From Rhizobacter sp. (lineage in GTDB: Bacteria > Pseudomonadota > Gammaproteobacteria > Burkholderiales > Burkholderiaceae): a stretch of DNA of 8,518 nt. Below the pieces are notes generated by a model that ran no database searches, was not told the DNA's origin, and saw only the letters and a list, made by a program, of their open reading frames with translations. The stretch covers positions 1-8,518 of the forward strand of contig JACMKW010000211.1 of assembly GCA_014379885.1 (NCBI GenBank), read 5' to 3'. The translations under genes were made by a program, and so were the position numbers. Position 1 is the stretch's first letter; every line of letters starts with the position of its first letter. Below, piece by piece: positions 1 through 7,090 of the stretch.

Positions 1-1006
1 GGTGCTGGCCGAACGCTCGTCACGCGAGTCGGGTGACCAGGCCTTGCGCAAGGCCAAAAGCGCGGGCGACGGCGCCGCAACGCCCACCGCCACCATCCAC
101 CTCACCCCCTGGGCTCCCGACACCCCCGATGCACGCCGGCTGCGAGCCGCCGCGCCCGAAGCCGTGTACCAGCGTTACCTCGACGAACGGCCCGACTTCA
201 TCAACAGCACCGCCTTCTTCCTCGATTCGGCCGACGTGCTGTTTGCCAAGGGCCGCCCCGAACTCGCGCTGCGTGTGCTGTCGAACCTGGCCGAGATGGA
301 GCTGGAGAACCGCCACATCCTGCGCGTGCTCGGCTACCGCTTGCTGCAGGCCAAACAGCCGCAGCTCGCCATCCCTGTATTGCGCAGCGTGCAGCGCTTG
401 AGCCCCAACGAGCCGCAGAGCTACCGTGACCTGGGCCTCGCATTCAACGAAGCCGGCCAAGCGCAAGAGGCGGTTGAACAGCTGTGGCAGGTGGTGTCAC
501 GCCCCTGGGACGGCCGCTTCCCTGACATCGACATGACGGCCCTGGCCGAGCTCAACATGGTGATATCGCGCGCCGCACGCAGCACCGAACCGGTGCAGAC
601 CGACGCCTTCGACAAACGCCTGCTGCGCAACCTGCCGCTCGACCTGCGCATCACGCTCGCCTGGGACGCCGACAACACCGACATCGACCTGTGGGTCATC
701 GACCCCAATGGCGAAAAAGCCTACTACGGCCACCGCCTCAGCTACCAGGGCGGCCGTGTTTCACGCGACGTGACGGGCGGCTACGGCCCGGAAGAGTTTG
801 CGCTGCGTGTGGCCAAACCCGGCCGCTACACGGTGCAGGCCCAGTTCTACGGCCACCGCCAGCAGGTGGTAGCACCGGCCACCACGGTGATGATGCGGCT
901 CACCACCGGCTTTGGCCGCGCCGATCAGAAAGACGAGATGGTCACGCTGCGGCTGGCCGGGCAATCGGAGCTGGTGACGGTGGGCACGTTTGAGGTGGGG
1001 CGGTGA
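1..1006 (+). CDS. TPR/DUF2135 domain protein, C-terminal part (5' end outside window)
   Basis: The reading frame is already open at the left edge and ends with TGA at 1004-1006, so only about the last 334 residues are visible; the GTG at base 2 is not taken as the true start. In the visible part, residues ~72-165 are a helical stretch with tetratricopeptide-like spacing (a SADVLFAKGRPELAL segment and an RDLGLAFNEAGQAQEAVEQL segment). Residues ~212-334 form a DUF2135 domain of the YfaP type, with the hallmark DNTDIDLWVIDPNGE, then a YGPEEF motif and a beta-rich end. No membrane segment is seen. In related Burkholderiales proteins this C-terminal architecture usually follows an N-terminal VIT-type region in a protein of several hundred residues more; that part is inferred. 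The function of the family is not established; an extracytoplasmic or protein-binding role is a guess. The domain call is fairly secure, the biological role is not. Confidence 0.85.
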   Translation, partial: VLAERSSRESGDQALRKAKSAGDGAATPTATIHLTPWAPDTPDARRLRAAAPEAVYQRYLDERPDFINSTAFFLDSADVLFAKGRPELALRVLSNLAEMELENRHILRVLGYRLLQAKQPQLAIPVLRSVQRLSPNEPQSYRDLGLAFNEAGQAQEAVEQLWQVVSRPWDGRFPDIDMTALAELNMVISRAARSTEPVQTDAFDKRLLRNLPLDLRITLAWDADNTDIDLWVIDPNGEKAYYGHRLSYQGGRVSRDVTGGYGPEEFALRVAKPGRYTVQAQFYGHRQQVVAPATTVMMRLTTGFGRADQKDEMVTLRLAGQSELVTVGTFEVGR

Positions 1007-1039
1007 GGGCGTTGGCTGAACACACCGGCAGCGCATCAT

Positions 1040-1057
1040 TCTGGCCGGCAGGCCAGA
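1040..1057 (+). terminator. Possible terminator hairpin after the DUF2135 gene
   Basis: A perfect 7-bp inverted repeat (TCTGGCC / GGCCAGA, arms 1040-1046 and 1051-1057) with a four-base GGCA loop lies 34 bases after the upstream stop codon. Only a TTT follows, about seven bases later, so it lacks a real U-tract. It could be a weak or Rho-assisted terminator, or an RNA-stabilising 3' hairpin. The rest of the 180-base gap (1007-1186) shows no gene and no clear promoter. Confidence 0.35.
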
Positions 1058-1186
1058 CGAGGCGTTTGCAGTCGCCGCACAGAAGGCAGGTCGGCTATCC
1101 TTCCACGCTCAAATGCGCAGACCACGCGGCGGGCGACGATACGGCCCTGTGCGCGCGGCGCAATCCTTCTGGTACCGATTCATCGC

Positions 1187-4100
1187 ATGTCATCCAAAGC
1201 AAAAGTTCTGGTGGTGAACGCTGCGCTGGCGAGCGATGTGGGCGCGGCCCTCAACGCACTGGATGCACAGATCGTGCACGCCAGCATCGAAGGCGACTGC
1301 TTGATTCGCGAGCTCACCGCCGGCGGCCTGGCGCTGATCGTGCTGGACTTGCGCGCTTCGGGCCACGATGGCGCAGCGCTCGCCCGCCGGGTGCGCGCTG
1401 CGGTGCACGCCGACCAGCCGCCCATCGTGTTGATTGTTTCGCCGCAAGGCACGACCGCGGATGCGGTGGCCGCGTTTGAGGTGGGCGGGGTCGAGGTGCT
1501 CAGCGGGCCGCTCTCGGCCGAAGTGCTCAAGCGCCGAATCGGGCTGTACCTGGAGCTGCATCGTCGAAACGAGGAGCTGAGCCAGCTGCGCGATGAGGCC
1601 GCCGCCGAGCGCGCCTTGCTGACAGCCGTGCTTGACACGATCGAAGACGCCATCGTCGCCTGCGATGCCGACGGGGTGCTGACGGTATTCAACCGCGCGA
1701 GCCGGCAGCTTCACGGGTTGCCCGAGCAACCCATCCCGGCGCAAGAGTGGGCTGAGCACTATTCGCTGTACGGCCCGGACGGCGTCACCCTTTTGCCAAC
1801 CGAACAAATACCGCTCTTGCGCGCGTTCAGGGGAGAGCAGGTGCGCAATGTCGAGATGGTGGTCTCGCACAAGACCGGCGAGCAGCGGGTGCTCAGTGCG
1901 AGCGGCAGGCCGCTGTTGGATGCCGAGGGCACGATCCGCGGTGCCGTGGTCTCGATGCACGACGTGACTGCGTTGCACCAGGCCGAAGCCTCGCGCGAGG
2001 CTGCGATTCGCCAGCACATCGTGCACGAGCAGTCTGAAGTCGCCGCAGCGGCAGCGCGCGAGAGCACCGAGAGGTTCTCCCTGCTGTTGAACTCATCGGC
2101 TGAGGGCATCTATGGGATGGCGCCCGACTCCACCTGCATCTTCTTGAACACGACGGGTGCAAAGATGCTTGGCTATGCGCCTGAAGAACTGGTGGGCCGG
2201 CCTCTCCATGACGTGATCCACCACCATCGGGCCGATGGCAGCCACTACCCGCAATCGGAATGCCAGATCGGAAAGGCCTCGCGCGCAGGCGCCTTTCTGC
2301 GAGTCGACGATGAAGTCTTCTGGCACAAGAACGGCTCGGCCGTGCCGGTGTCGTATTCGGTCAACCCGATGGTCGTGGGGGGCAGGAATGCGGGGTCGGT
2401 GATCACGTTCACCGACGTGACTCAACGCCGCAAGGCTGAAGAGGCCTTGCGGCTGAGCAACGAGCGCGCCCAGCTCGCCACCGACGCGGCCGGGTTGGGT
2501 TTGTTCACCTGGGAGCTGGCGAGCGATTCAGTCACTTGGCACAACGACCGCCCGTACGAGATTTTCGGCTTGTCAAAGAAGGCGCCACCGCTCAATGCCG
2601 AACGCTTCATTGCGGAGTTCGTGCATCCAGACGACGCGCCGGCCTTTGCGTCAGCGTGGAGCGCAACGCTGGAACAGAGCGCGCCCTTTTTCTTTCAGGG
2701 GCGGATCCACCGGTTGCCCGAGCGTGAGATTCGCTGGGTCGAGTTAGCCGGGCAGATTCAGGCATCGCCTGAGGGCGAGCCGCTGCGTGTGGTGGGCACG
2801 GCTGCCGACGTCACCCAAAGCAAGCTGGCAGACGAGGCCGTGCGCGCGAGCGAAGAGCGGCTCAGGCACCTGGCCAACACCATTCCCAACCTGGCGTGGA
2901 TGGCCGATGCCGAGGGCTGGATCTCTTGGTACAACGAGCGCTGGTATGCCTACACCGGCACCACGCCCTCGGAGATGGAAGGTTGGGGTTGGCAAAAAGT
3001 GCACGATCCCGCCACGCTGCCCGAGGTGTTGATCCGCTGGAAGGAGTCGATCGCGACCGGGCGCGCTTTCGAGATGACCTTTCCGCTGCGCGGCGCGGAC
3101 GGCGAGTACCGCCCCTTTTTCACCCTGGTGGCTCCCCTGCGCGATGCCACCGGCAAGATCGTCCACTGGTTCGGGACCAACACCGACGTGTCTCCGCTCA
3201 AGAAGGCCGAGGCCGAACTGCGCGAGGCCGACCGCAGGAAAGATGAATTTCTCGCGATGCTCGCGCACGAACTGCGCAACCCTCTGGCCCCCATTCGCAA
3301 CGCCGCGGAGATCCTGCGCCGGCACCAAGGCTCGGATGAGCGCGTCGCCAAAGCCAGCGAAATCATCGCGCGGCAGGTGACCCACATGTCGGGCTTGCTG
3401 AATGACCTGCTGGATGTGTCTCGGGTGACGCGTGGCGTGATCAGCCTCGACAAGGAGCGGGTCGACATGGCGGTGGCGATTGCCAATGCGGTGGAACAGG
3501 TGCGCCCGCTGATCGAAGCCAAAGGCCACCGGCTGTCGCTCGAGAACTGCCAGCTCGGCACCTACGTGTTCGCCAGCCCGCTGCGGCTGACTCAGGTGAT
3601 CGCCAACCTGCTGGACAACGCCGCAAAGTATTCGCCGCCGCACAGCGCCATCACCATCGACGTAACACGCTCCAGCGACAACGTGGTGGTGAGCGTGAGC
3701 GATGCGGGCATCGGCATCTCGGCCGACCTGCTGCCCCGCGTGTTCGAGCCGTTCAGCCAGGCGCAGCGTGGGGCCGACCGGTCGCAGGGCGGGCTCGGCC
3801 TGGGCCTGGCCGTGGTCAAGGGCCTGATCGATCTGCATGGAGGCAGCGTCACCGCCCACAGCGACGGGGCTGGTCACGGCAGCCGCTTCCAGGTGAGCCT
3901 GCCGGCCTACGACGATGCACCGGTGCCGGCTGGTGGCGTGCTGGCCCCCAGCATGGCCGCCGCCCGTTCTGATCGGCTGCGTGTGCTGGTCGTCGACGAC
4001 AACGTCGACGCCGCCGAATCACTCGCCTTGATGCTCCACAGCGCGGAGCATCGCGTCGCCTGCGTTTTCAGCGCCACTGAGGCGATCAAGGCGATCGAAG

Positions 4101-4360
4101 CCGCCAGTTTTGACGTGGCCGTGCTCGACATCGGCTTGCCCGACATGGACGGCTACCAACTGGCCGCCCACATCCGCAGCGTGTCGTCCACGTGGCCCGT
4201 CTTGATTGCGCTGAGCGGCTACGGGCAGCGTGAAGACCGCGCAGCGGCCCTGGCCGCCGGGTTCGTGCAGCACCTGGTGAAGCCGGTCGATCCGCAGGCC
4301 TTGCTGCAGGCCTTGTCCGACTGTGTTGGGCTGGGTGACGAGGGGCAGGCCGCCCACTGA
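1187..4360 (+). CDS. Hybrid sensor histidine kinase / response regulator with four PAS domains
   Basis: A 1057-residue soluble hybrid kinase with no transmembrane segment or signal peptide, so it probably senses a cytoplasmic cue. Domains in order: a degenerate receiver (~5-120) keeping the central Asp54 but lacking the acidic pair and the conserved Lys; PAS (~141-265); PAS (~292-418); PAS_3-type (~425-548); PAS_3-type (~555-675); HisKA (~684-750) with phospho-acceptor His694 in MLAHELRNPL; HATPase_c with N-box Asn807/Asn811, G1 box DAGIG (839-843), F-box VFEPFSQ and G2 GGLGLGLA (868-875); and a complete C-terminal receiver (~931-1045) with Asp937/Asp938, phospho-Asp981 and Lys1032. Known biochemistry of such proteins is autophosphorylation on His and transfer to the attached Asp; the output partner would be a separate HPt or regulator, neither of which is in the window. 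The ATG at 1187 is chosen because the receiver fold begins at once (KVLVV), although no Shine-Dalgarno sequence is visible. No flavin- or haem-binding signature was recognised in the PAS domains, so the signal is unknown. Confidence 0.95.
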   Translation: MSSKAKVLVVNAALASDVGAALNALDAQIVHASIEGDCLIRELTAGGLALIVLDLRASGHDGAALARRVRAAVHADQPPIVLIVSPQGTTADAVAAFEVGGVEVLSGPLSAEVLKRRIGLYLELHRRNEELSQLRDEAAAERALLTAVLDTIEDAIVACDADGVLTVFNRASRQLHGLPEQPIPAQEWAEHYSLYGPDGVTLLPTEQIPLLRAFRGEQVRNVEMVVSHKTGEQRVLSASGRPLLDAEGTIRGAVVSMHDVTALHQAEASREAAIRQHIVHEQSEVAAAAARESTERFSLLLNSSAEGIYGMAPDSTCIFLNTTGAKMLGYAPEELVGRPLHDVIHHHRADGSHYPQSECQIGKASRAGAFLRVDDEVFWHKNGSAVPVSYSVNPMVVGGRNAGSVITFTDVTQRRKAEEALRLSNERAQLATDAAGLGLFTWELASDSVTWHNDRPYEIFGLSKKAPPLNAERFIAEFVHPDDAPAFASAWSATLEQSAPFFFQGRIHRLPEREIRWVELAGQIQASPEGEPLRVVGTAADVTQSKLADEAVRASEERLRHLANTIPNLAWMADAEGWISWYNERWYAYTGTTPSEMEGWGWQKVHDPATLPEVLIRWKESIATGRAFEMTFPLRGADGEYRPFFTLVAPLRDATGKIVHWFGTNTDVSPLKKAEAELREADRRKDEFLAMLAHELRNPLAPIRNAAEILRRHQGSDERVAKASEIIARQVTHMSGLLNDLLDVSRVTRGVISLDKERVDMAVAIANAVEQVRPLIEAKGHRLSLENCQLGTYVFASPLRLTQVIANLLDNAAKYSPPHSAITIDVTRSSDNVVVSVSDAGIGISADLLPRVFEPFSQAQRGADRSQGGLGLGLAVVKGLIDLHGGSVTAHSDGAGHGSRFQVSLPAYDDAPVPAGGVLAPSMAAARSDRLRVLVVDDNVDAAESLALMLHSAEHRVACVFSATEAIKAIEAASFDVAVLDIGLPDMDGYQLAAHIRSVSSTWPVLIALSGYGQREDRAAALAAGFVQHLVKPVDPQALLQALSDCVGLGDEGQAAH

Positions 4361-4393
4361 CGGGGCCCGCGCTGCCTTCGGCAAACCGCCCCG
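4361..4393. terminator. Possible shared terminator between convergent genes
   Basis: The 36 bases between the stops of the kinase and the convergent reductase hold a 6-bp inverted repeat (CGGGGC at 4361-4366, GCCCCG at 4388-4393) that encloses a second small hairpin (TGCC-TTC-GGCA, 4373-4383). There is no T-run on either strand, so a bidirectional structural terminator is only suggested by position and symmetry. Confidence 0.3.
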
Positions 4394-4396
4394 AGA

Positions 4397-5248
4397 TCAG
4401 ATCATCGACAGTTGTGTTTTGCGCTTGGGGGGTGGAAACCGGGCGTCGATCTGCTTCAGCTCGTCGGCGTTGAGGCTTACGCTCTCGGCAGCGAGGTTGT
4501 CTTGCAGGTGCTGCACCGACGACGCCTTGGGAATCGCCACCACGCCGGGCTGGCTGACCACCCAGGCCAATGCAACCTGTGCCGCGGTGAGCCCGCGCAC
4601 CTGGCCGATGGTGGCCAGGGTGTCGTCGCCCGCCAAGCTGCCCTGGTCGATCGGGCTGTAGGCCATCAGCGGCATCGCCCGCTCGCGCAGCCAGGGCAGC
4701 AGGCTGAACTCAGGGCCCCGCTGGGTGAGCGAGTAGTAGACCTGGTTGGTCGCACAGCGGCTCGCCTGAAGCGCTTCCAGCTCCTGCATGTCATCGAGGT
4801 CGAGGTTGCTCACGCCCCAGTTCCTGATCTTGCCGGCGTGCACCAGTGACTCCATCGCCGCCACCGTCTCGGCCAGCGGGTGCGCGCCGCGCCAGTGCAG
4901 CAGGTAGAGATCGATCTGGTCGAGCCCCAGGCGCTTGAGGCTGCGCTCGCAGGCTTCGGCCGTGCCGCGTTGGCTGGCGTTGTGCGGGTAGACCTTGCTC
5001 ACCACGCACATCGCTTCGCGGCGCACGGCGCCGGCGCGAAAGGCCTCGGCGAGCGCCTGGCCCACCACGGTCTCGGCACCGCCCTCGCCGTACATCTCGG
5101 CGGTGTCGATGAGCCGGTAGCCGAGCTCGATGGCGCTGCGCACGCTGGCGATCTCTGCGGTGCGGGTGGCCTTGTCTTCGCCCATGCGCCAGGTGCCCAG
5201 GCCGAGCACGGGCAAGGGGGTGGCGTCAGGCAATTCGAGGTGGCGCAT
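4397..5248 (-). CDS. Aldo/keto reductase, YeaE-like
   Basis: A 283-residue NADPH-dependent aldo/keto reductase of the usual length for the short bacterial members. The catalytic tetrad is complete: Asp48 (RLIDTAEMYGEGGAE), Tyr53, Lys85 (VVSKVYPHN) and His118 (DLYLLHWRG). The N-terminal strand has GLGTWRMGED, the barrel core has GKIRNWGVSNLD (139-150), and IPKASS near residues 239-244 is the cofactor phosphate-binding loop. The order of motifs and the C-terminal PKRKTQLSMI closely resemble E. coli YeaE, a reductase known to act on methylglyoxal and other aldehydes, so detoxification of reactive carbonyls is the likely role; the real substrate is an inference. It has no signal peptide and should be cytoplasmic. 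The ATG at 5246-5248 is supported by a GGAG seven bases upstream and by the immediate start of the conserved first strand. It is convergent with the kinase gene and 126 bases downstream of a small membrane-protein gene on the same strand, without clear functional link to either. Confidence 0.95.
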   Translation of the reverse strand: MRHLELPDATPLPVLGLGTWRMGEDKATRTAEIASVRSAIELGYRLIDTAEMYGEGGAETVVGQALAEAFRAGAVRREAMCVVSKVYPHNASQRGTAEACERSLKRLGLDQIDLYLLHWRGAHPLAETVAAMESLVHAGKIRNWGVSNLDLDDMQELEALQASRCATNQVYYSLTQRGPEFSLLPWLRERAMPLMAYSPIDQGSLAGDDTLATIGQVRGLTAAQVALAWVVSQPGVVAIPKASSVQHLQDNLAAESVSLNADELKQIDARFPPPKRKTQLSMI

Positions 5249-5255
5249 GGCGTGG

Positions 5256-5259
5256 CTCC
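5256..5259 (-). promoter_or_regulatory. Ribosome binding site of the aldo/keto reductase
   Basis: On the minus strand GGAG stands seven bases before the ATG at 5246-5248. It fixes the chosen start. Confidence 0.6.
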
Positions 5260-5374
5260 GTTGGCGGTGTTGCGCACGGAGCGTACACGTCGGGGGCGCC
5301 CTCAGTCTGTGCCTGGCGCGTTAACACCGGCCCAAGCTTGCACTCAACGCGAACGGGCCCTTTTCGGCATTGCC

Positions 5375-5641
5375 TCAGGCGTGGAGGAAGCTTGCCATCA
5401 CCATCAGGCCGACCGTGCTCATGCCCAGGATCAACGCGGCCGAGGCGGCCAGCTTGAGCATGCCGTTGCGGTGCGCCTGGTGGCGGCGAACCGACGGCGA
5501 CGAGGCTTCATGCAGGCTCTGAAAACCCGAGAGCGCAGAGAAGCCGGTGCTGCGCCCGAAATCTGTGGGGCGCTCGTCAGAGGGCTCGCTGGCCCAGTCG
5601 AAGATCTGCGTGCTCTTGAATTCTTGTTGGTGCCGGCTCAT
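5375..5641 (-). CDS. Small single-pass membrane protein of unknown function
   Basis: The likely product is 88 residues: a polar N-terminal half (1-58, including STQIFDWASE and a basic VRRHQAHR just before the membrane) and one hydrophobic segment at ~61-86 that ends two residues from the C-terminus. This suggests a tail-anchored or N-in/C-out inner-membrane protein; there is no signal peptidase site. I do not recognise the family and assign no function. The frame stays open upstream to 5815, but that extension is arginine/serine-rich low-complexity sequence with no domain, so the internal ATG at 5639-5641 is preferred. No strong Shine-Dalgarno sequence precedes it. On the minus strand a TTGAAG and a GACAAT separated by about 18 bases lie so close to the ATG that translation from a nearly leaderless mRNA is conceivable. 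It precedes the reductase gene on the same strand by 126 bases and could be cotranscribed with it. The start is less certain than the existence of the gene. Confidence 0.6.
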   Translation of the reverse strand: MSRHQQEFKSTQIFDWASEPSDERPTDFGRSTGFSALSGFQSLHEASSPSVRRHQAHRNGMLKLAASAALILGMSTVGLMVMASFLHA

Positions 5642-5871
5642 GGCTCGATTGTCCGAGCGAGAGGCCTTGCGCTTCAACCCTCGGTCAAGGGGCCGCAACC
5701 CGCTTGATCGAGGGGCTTGCGCGCCCGAGCTTCTGGAGGCGGCTCGCACCTGCTGCCCCATCAGTTCACTTTCTGACGGCATGCGGTCGCATTTGCAGCA
5801 CGACAGGGCAAGCATGGTTTGCGCAGAACCTCAACTGATTTGCTTCGTTCTCAGCAGCTCAGGTGGCTGAA
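5642..5871. other. Gap with no supported gene, left of the ABC remnant
   Basis: This stretch of about 230 bases should, in an intact sulfonate-type operon, hold the first ~100 permease codons and upstream genes. Instead no frame shows permease-like sequence before about 5872. Both strands are partly open but translate into low-complexity Arg/Ser/Ala sequence. No transposase piece, long terminal inverted repeat or clear promoter was seen, so the cause of the truncation is not visible. Confidence 0.5.
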
Positions 5872-6377
5872 ACACTGCAGGCCTTGCACTCCCCGCTTGC
5901 CTGCGCGCCATTCCCTCGCTCGCGTGGGTACCTTTGCTGCTGCTGTGGCTGGGCATTGATGAATCACCCAAGCTGGTGTTGATTGCGATCGGCGCCTTCT
6001 TCCCGGTCTACATGGGCGTGGCCTCGGGCTTCCGTGATGTGGATCGCAAGCTGGTGGAAGTGGCGCGCATGGCTGGCCTCTCGCAGCTTGCGCTGGTGCG
6101 GCGTGTGCTGCTGCCCGCGGCGTTGCCATCGGTGATGACGGGCCTGCGCAACGGCCTGAGCCTCGCGTGGATGTTCATGGTGGCGGCCGAGCTGATCGCG
6201 GCCACCAAAGGCCTGGGCTACCTGCTCACCGACGGGCGTGAGACCGGCCGCGCCGACATCGTGCTCGCGGCCATCGTGCTGCTCGCGATCCTGGGCAAGC
6301 TGAGCGACACGGCCATGGTGCATGTGGAAAAGCGCTGGCTCGCCTGGCGCGACACCTTCGATTCGCATAAGTCATGA
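5872..6377 (+). pseudogene. ABC transporter permease remnant (SsuC/TauC/NrtB type), 5' truncated
   Basis: From 5904 to the TGA at 6375-6377 the frame encodes about 157 residues matching the C-terminal ~60% of a binding-protein-dependent permease (family members are about 250-270 residues). It starts at RAIPSLAWVPLLLLWLGIDE, then shows FFPVY, the cytoplasmic EAA loop that docks on the ATPase (VDRKLVEVARMAGLS...VLLPAALP), and hydrophobic segments totalling about four of the usual six helices. The first helices and any signal-anchor are missing. The frame reaches a TGA at 5868-5870, and the residues after it are not family-like. In the next frame, 5872-5886 encodes TLQAL, which in relatives stands directly before RAIPS; 17 extra bases (5887-5903) separate the two and break the frame. 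The TTG at 5934 could at most start a short fragment, which is not expected to work. The stop overlaps the ATPase start by four bases (ATGA), the remains of translational coupling. Substrate class (sulfonate, taurine, nitrate or similar) is inferred from the family only. Confidence 0.85.
5887..5903 (+). other. 17-base insertion or scar in the permease remnant
   Basis: These 17 bases fall between codons for TLQAL and RAIPS, which are contiguous in SsuC-type permeases. They are bracketed by a 6-bp inverted repeat (GCAGGC 5877-5882, GCCTGC 5899-5904) and contain a CTTGC that also occurs at 5883-5887. This could be a repair or excision scar. The TLQAL match is only five residues, so chance cannot be excluded. 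Confidence 0.35.
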
Positions 6378-7062
6378 CGGCATTGCTGCATCTCCATCTG
6401 CACCGCAAACAATTCGGTGACAAGCTGGTGCTGCAAAACGTGCGCCTGCATATCAAAGCAGGCGAGATCGTGTCGCTGGTCGGCGCCAGCGGCTGTGGCA
6501 AGAGCACGTTGCTGCGTGTGGTCGCGGGGCTCGACACCGAGCACGATGGCACGGTGCAGCTTCGCGGCCAGAAGCTGCAAGGCCTCACGCGAGACATCCG
6601 CTTCGTCTTTCAAGAGCCGCGCCTGTTCCCGTGGCTCACGGTGGCGCAGACCGTGGCCTTCGATCTGGGCGGTGGCGGCGCGCAAGACCCGCGTGTGAAC
6701 GAGTTGCTGCGCGAAGTGGGCCTCGATGGTCTGGCCAACGCGCTGCCCAAACAACTCTCCGGCGGCCAGGCGCAGCGTGTGGCCATTGCGCGCGGCCTGT
6801 TCACACAACCTGCGCTCCTGCTGCTGGACGAACCCTTTTCGGCCGTTGATGCCTAACACGGCGTGACGGTGTTGATGGTCACGCACGACATCGACGAAGC
6901 CGTGCACCTGAGCGACCGTGTGTTGGTGATGGAAGCCAACCCCGGCAGCGTGCGCGCCGAGCTCCCGATTGACCTGCCCGGCCACGCCAGCGTGAACACG
7001 CTGAGGCCGCCACCTACACCACCCGCGTGCGCCACGCCTTGCAGGCCGTGCACGCCTTCTGA
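6374..7062 (+). pseudogene. ABC transporter ATP-binding protein (SsuB/TauB type), disrupted
   Basis: The first 160 codons (6374-6853) look like a normal nitrate/sulfonate/taurine-type ATPase: Walker A GASGCGKST (residues 37-45), Q-loop Gln80 in FQEPRLFPW, signature LSGGQ (128-132), Walker B LLLLDEP (148-154) and D-loop SAVDA. A TAA follows at 6854-6856, and the same frame resumes at once with HGVTVLMVTHDIDEAVHLSD, containing the H-loop His. Relatives have about 16 residues (an LTR...LQ-type helix) between DA and HG, so roughly 16 codons were replaced by one stop. Further on, relatives read IDLPRPRQRE; here CTGCCCGGCC lacks one C in the run at 6977-6979. The correct frame continues as RPRQREHAEAATYTTRVRHA and ends at TGA 7060-7062. 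The product would stop before the H-loop and so lack the C-terminal ATPase switch. The gene starts inside the permease stop (ATGA), as in intact operons, and has no Shine-Dalgarno of its own. Confidence 0.88.
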
Positions 7063-7065
7063 TCA

Positions 7066-7079
7066 GCGGCTGGAGCCGC
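7066..7079. terminator. Hairpin between convergent ends, possible terminator
   Basis: GCGGC-TGGA-GCCGC forms a 5-bp GC-only stem with a four-base loop in the 28 bases between the end of the ATPase remnant and the end of the convergent secreted-protein gene. No T-run follows on either strand, so it is weak evidence. Confidence 0.3.
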
Positions 7080-7090
7080 CGTCTCAACCC

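Noticed and set aside
1066..1101. Promoter for the kinase from TTGCAG (1066) and TATCCT (1096)
   Set aside because: The spacer would be 24 bases, too long for a sigma-70 promoter, and both hexamers are poor.
1003..1479. Plus-strand open frame overlapping the start of the kinase
   Set aside because: It is low-complexity Arg/Gly/Ala sequence in another frame than the kinase, with no ribosome site or domain.
2744..3877. Long minus-strand open frame of 377 codons
   Set aside because: It lies wholly antisense to the PAS/HisKA/HATPase region of the kinase. It shows no domain and has the His/Arg/Gly-rich composition typical of antisense shadows in GC-rich DNA.
4880..5707. Plus-strand open frame of 275 codons
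   Set aside because: It is antisense to the well-supported aldo/keto reductase and the small membrane protein. It has no motif and an Ala/His/Arg-rich composition.
5642..5815. Longer start (5815) for the small membrane protein
   Set aside because: The extra 58 residues are low-complexity Arg/Ser-rich with no motif. The internal ATG at 5639-5641 gives a compact protein with a normal layout.
6218..7087. Minus-strand open frame of 289 codons across the ABC remnant
   Set aside because: It is antisense to clear permease and ATPase motifs, with no domain of its own. An open antisense frame is common at this GC content and does not explain the plus-strand motifs.
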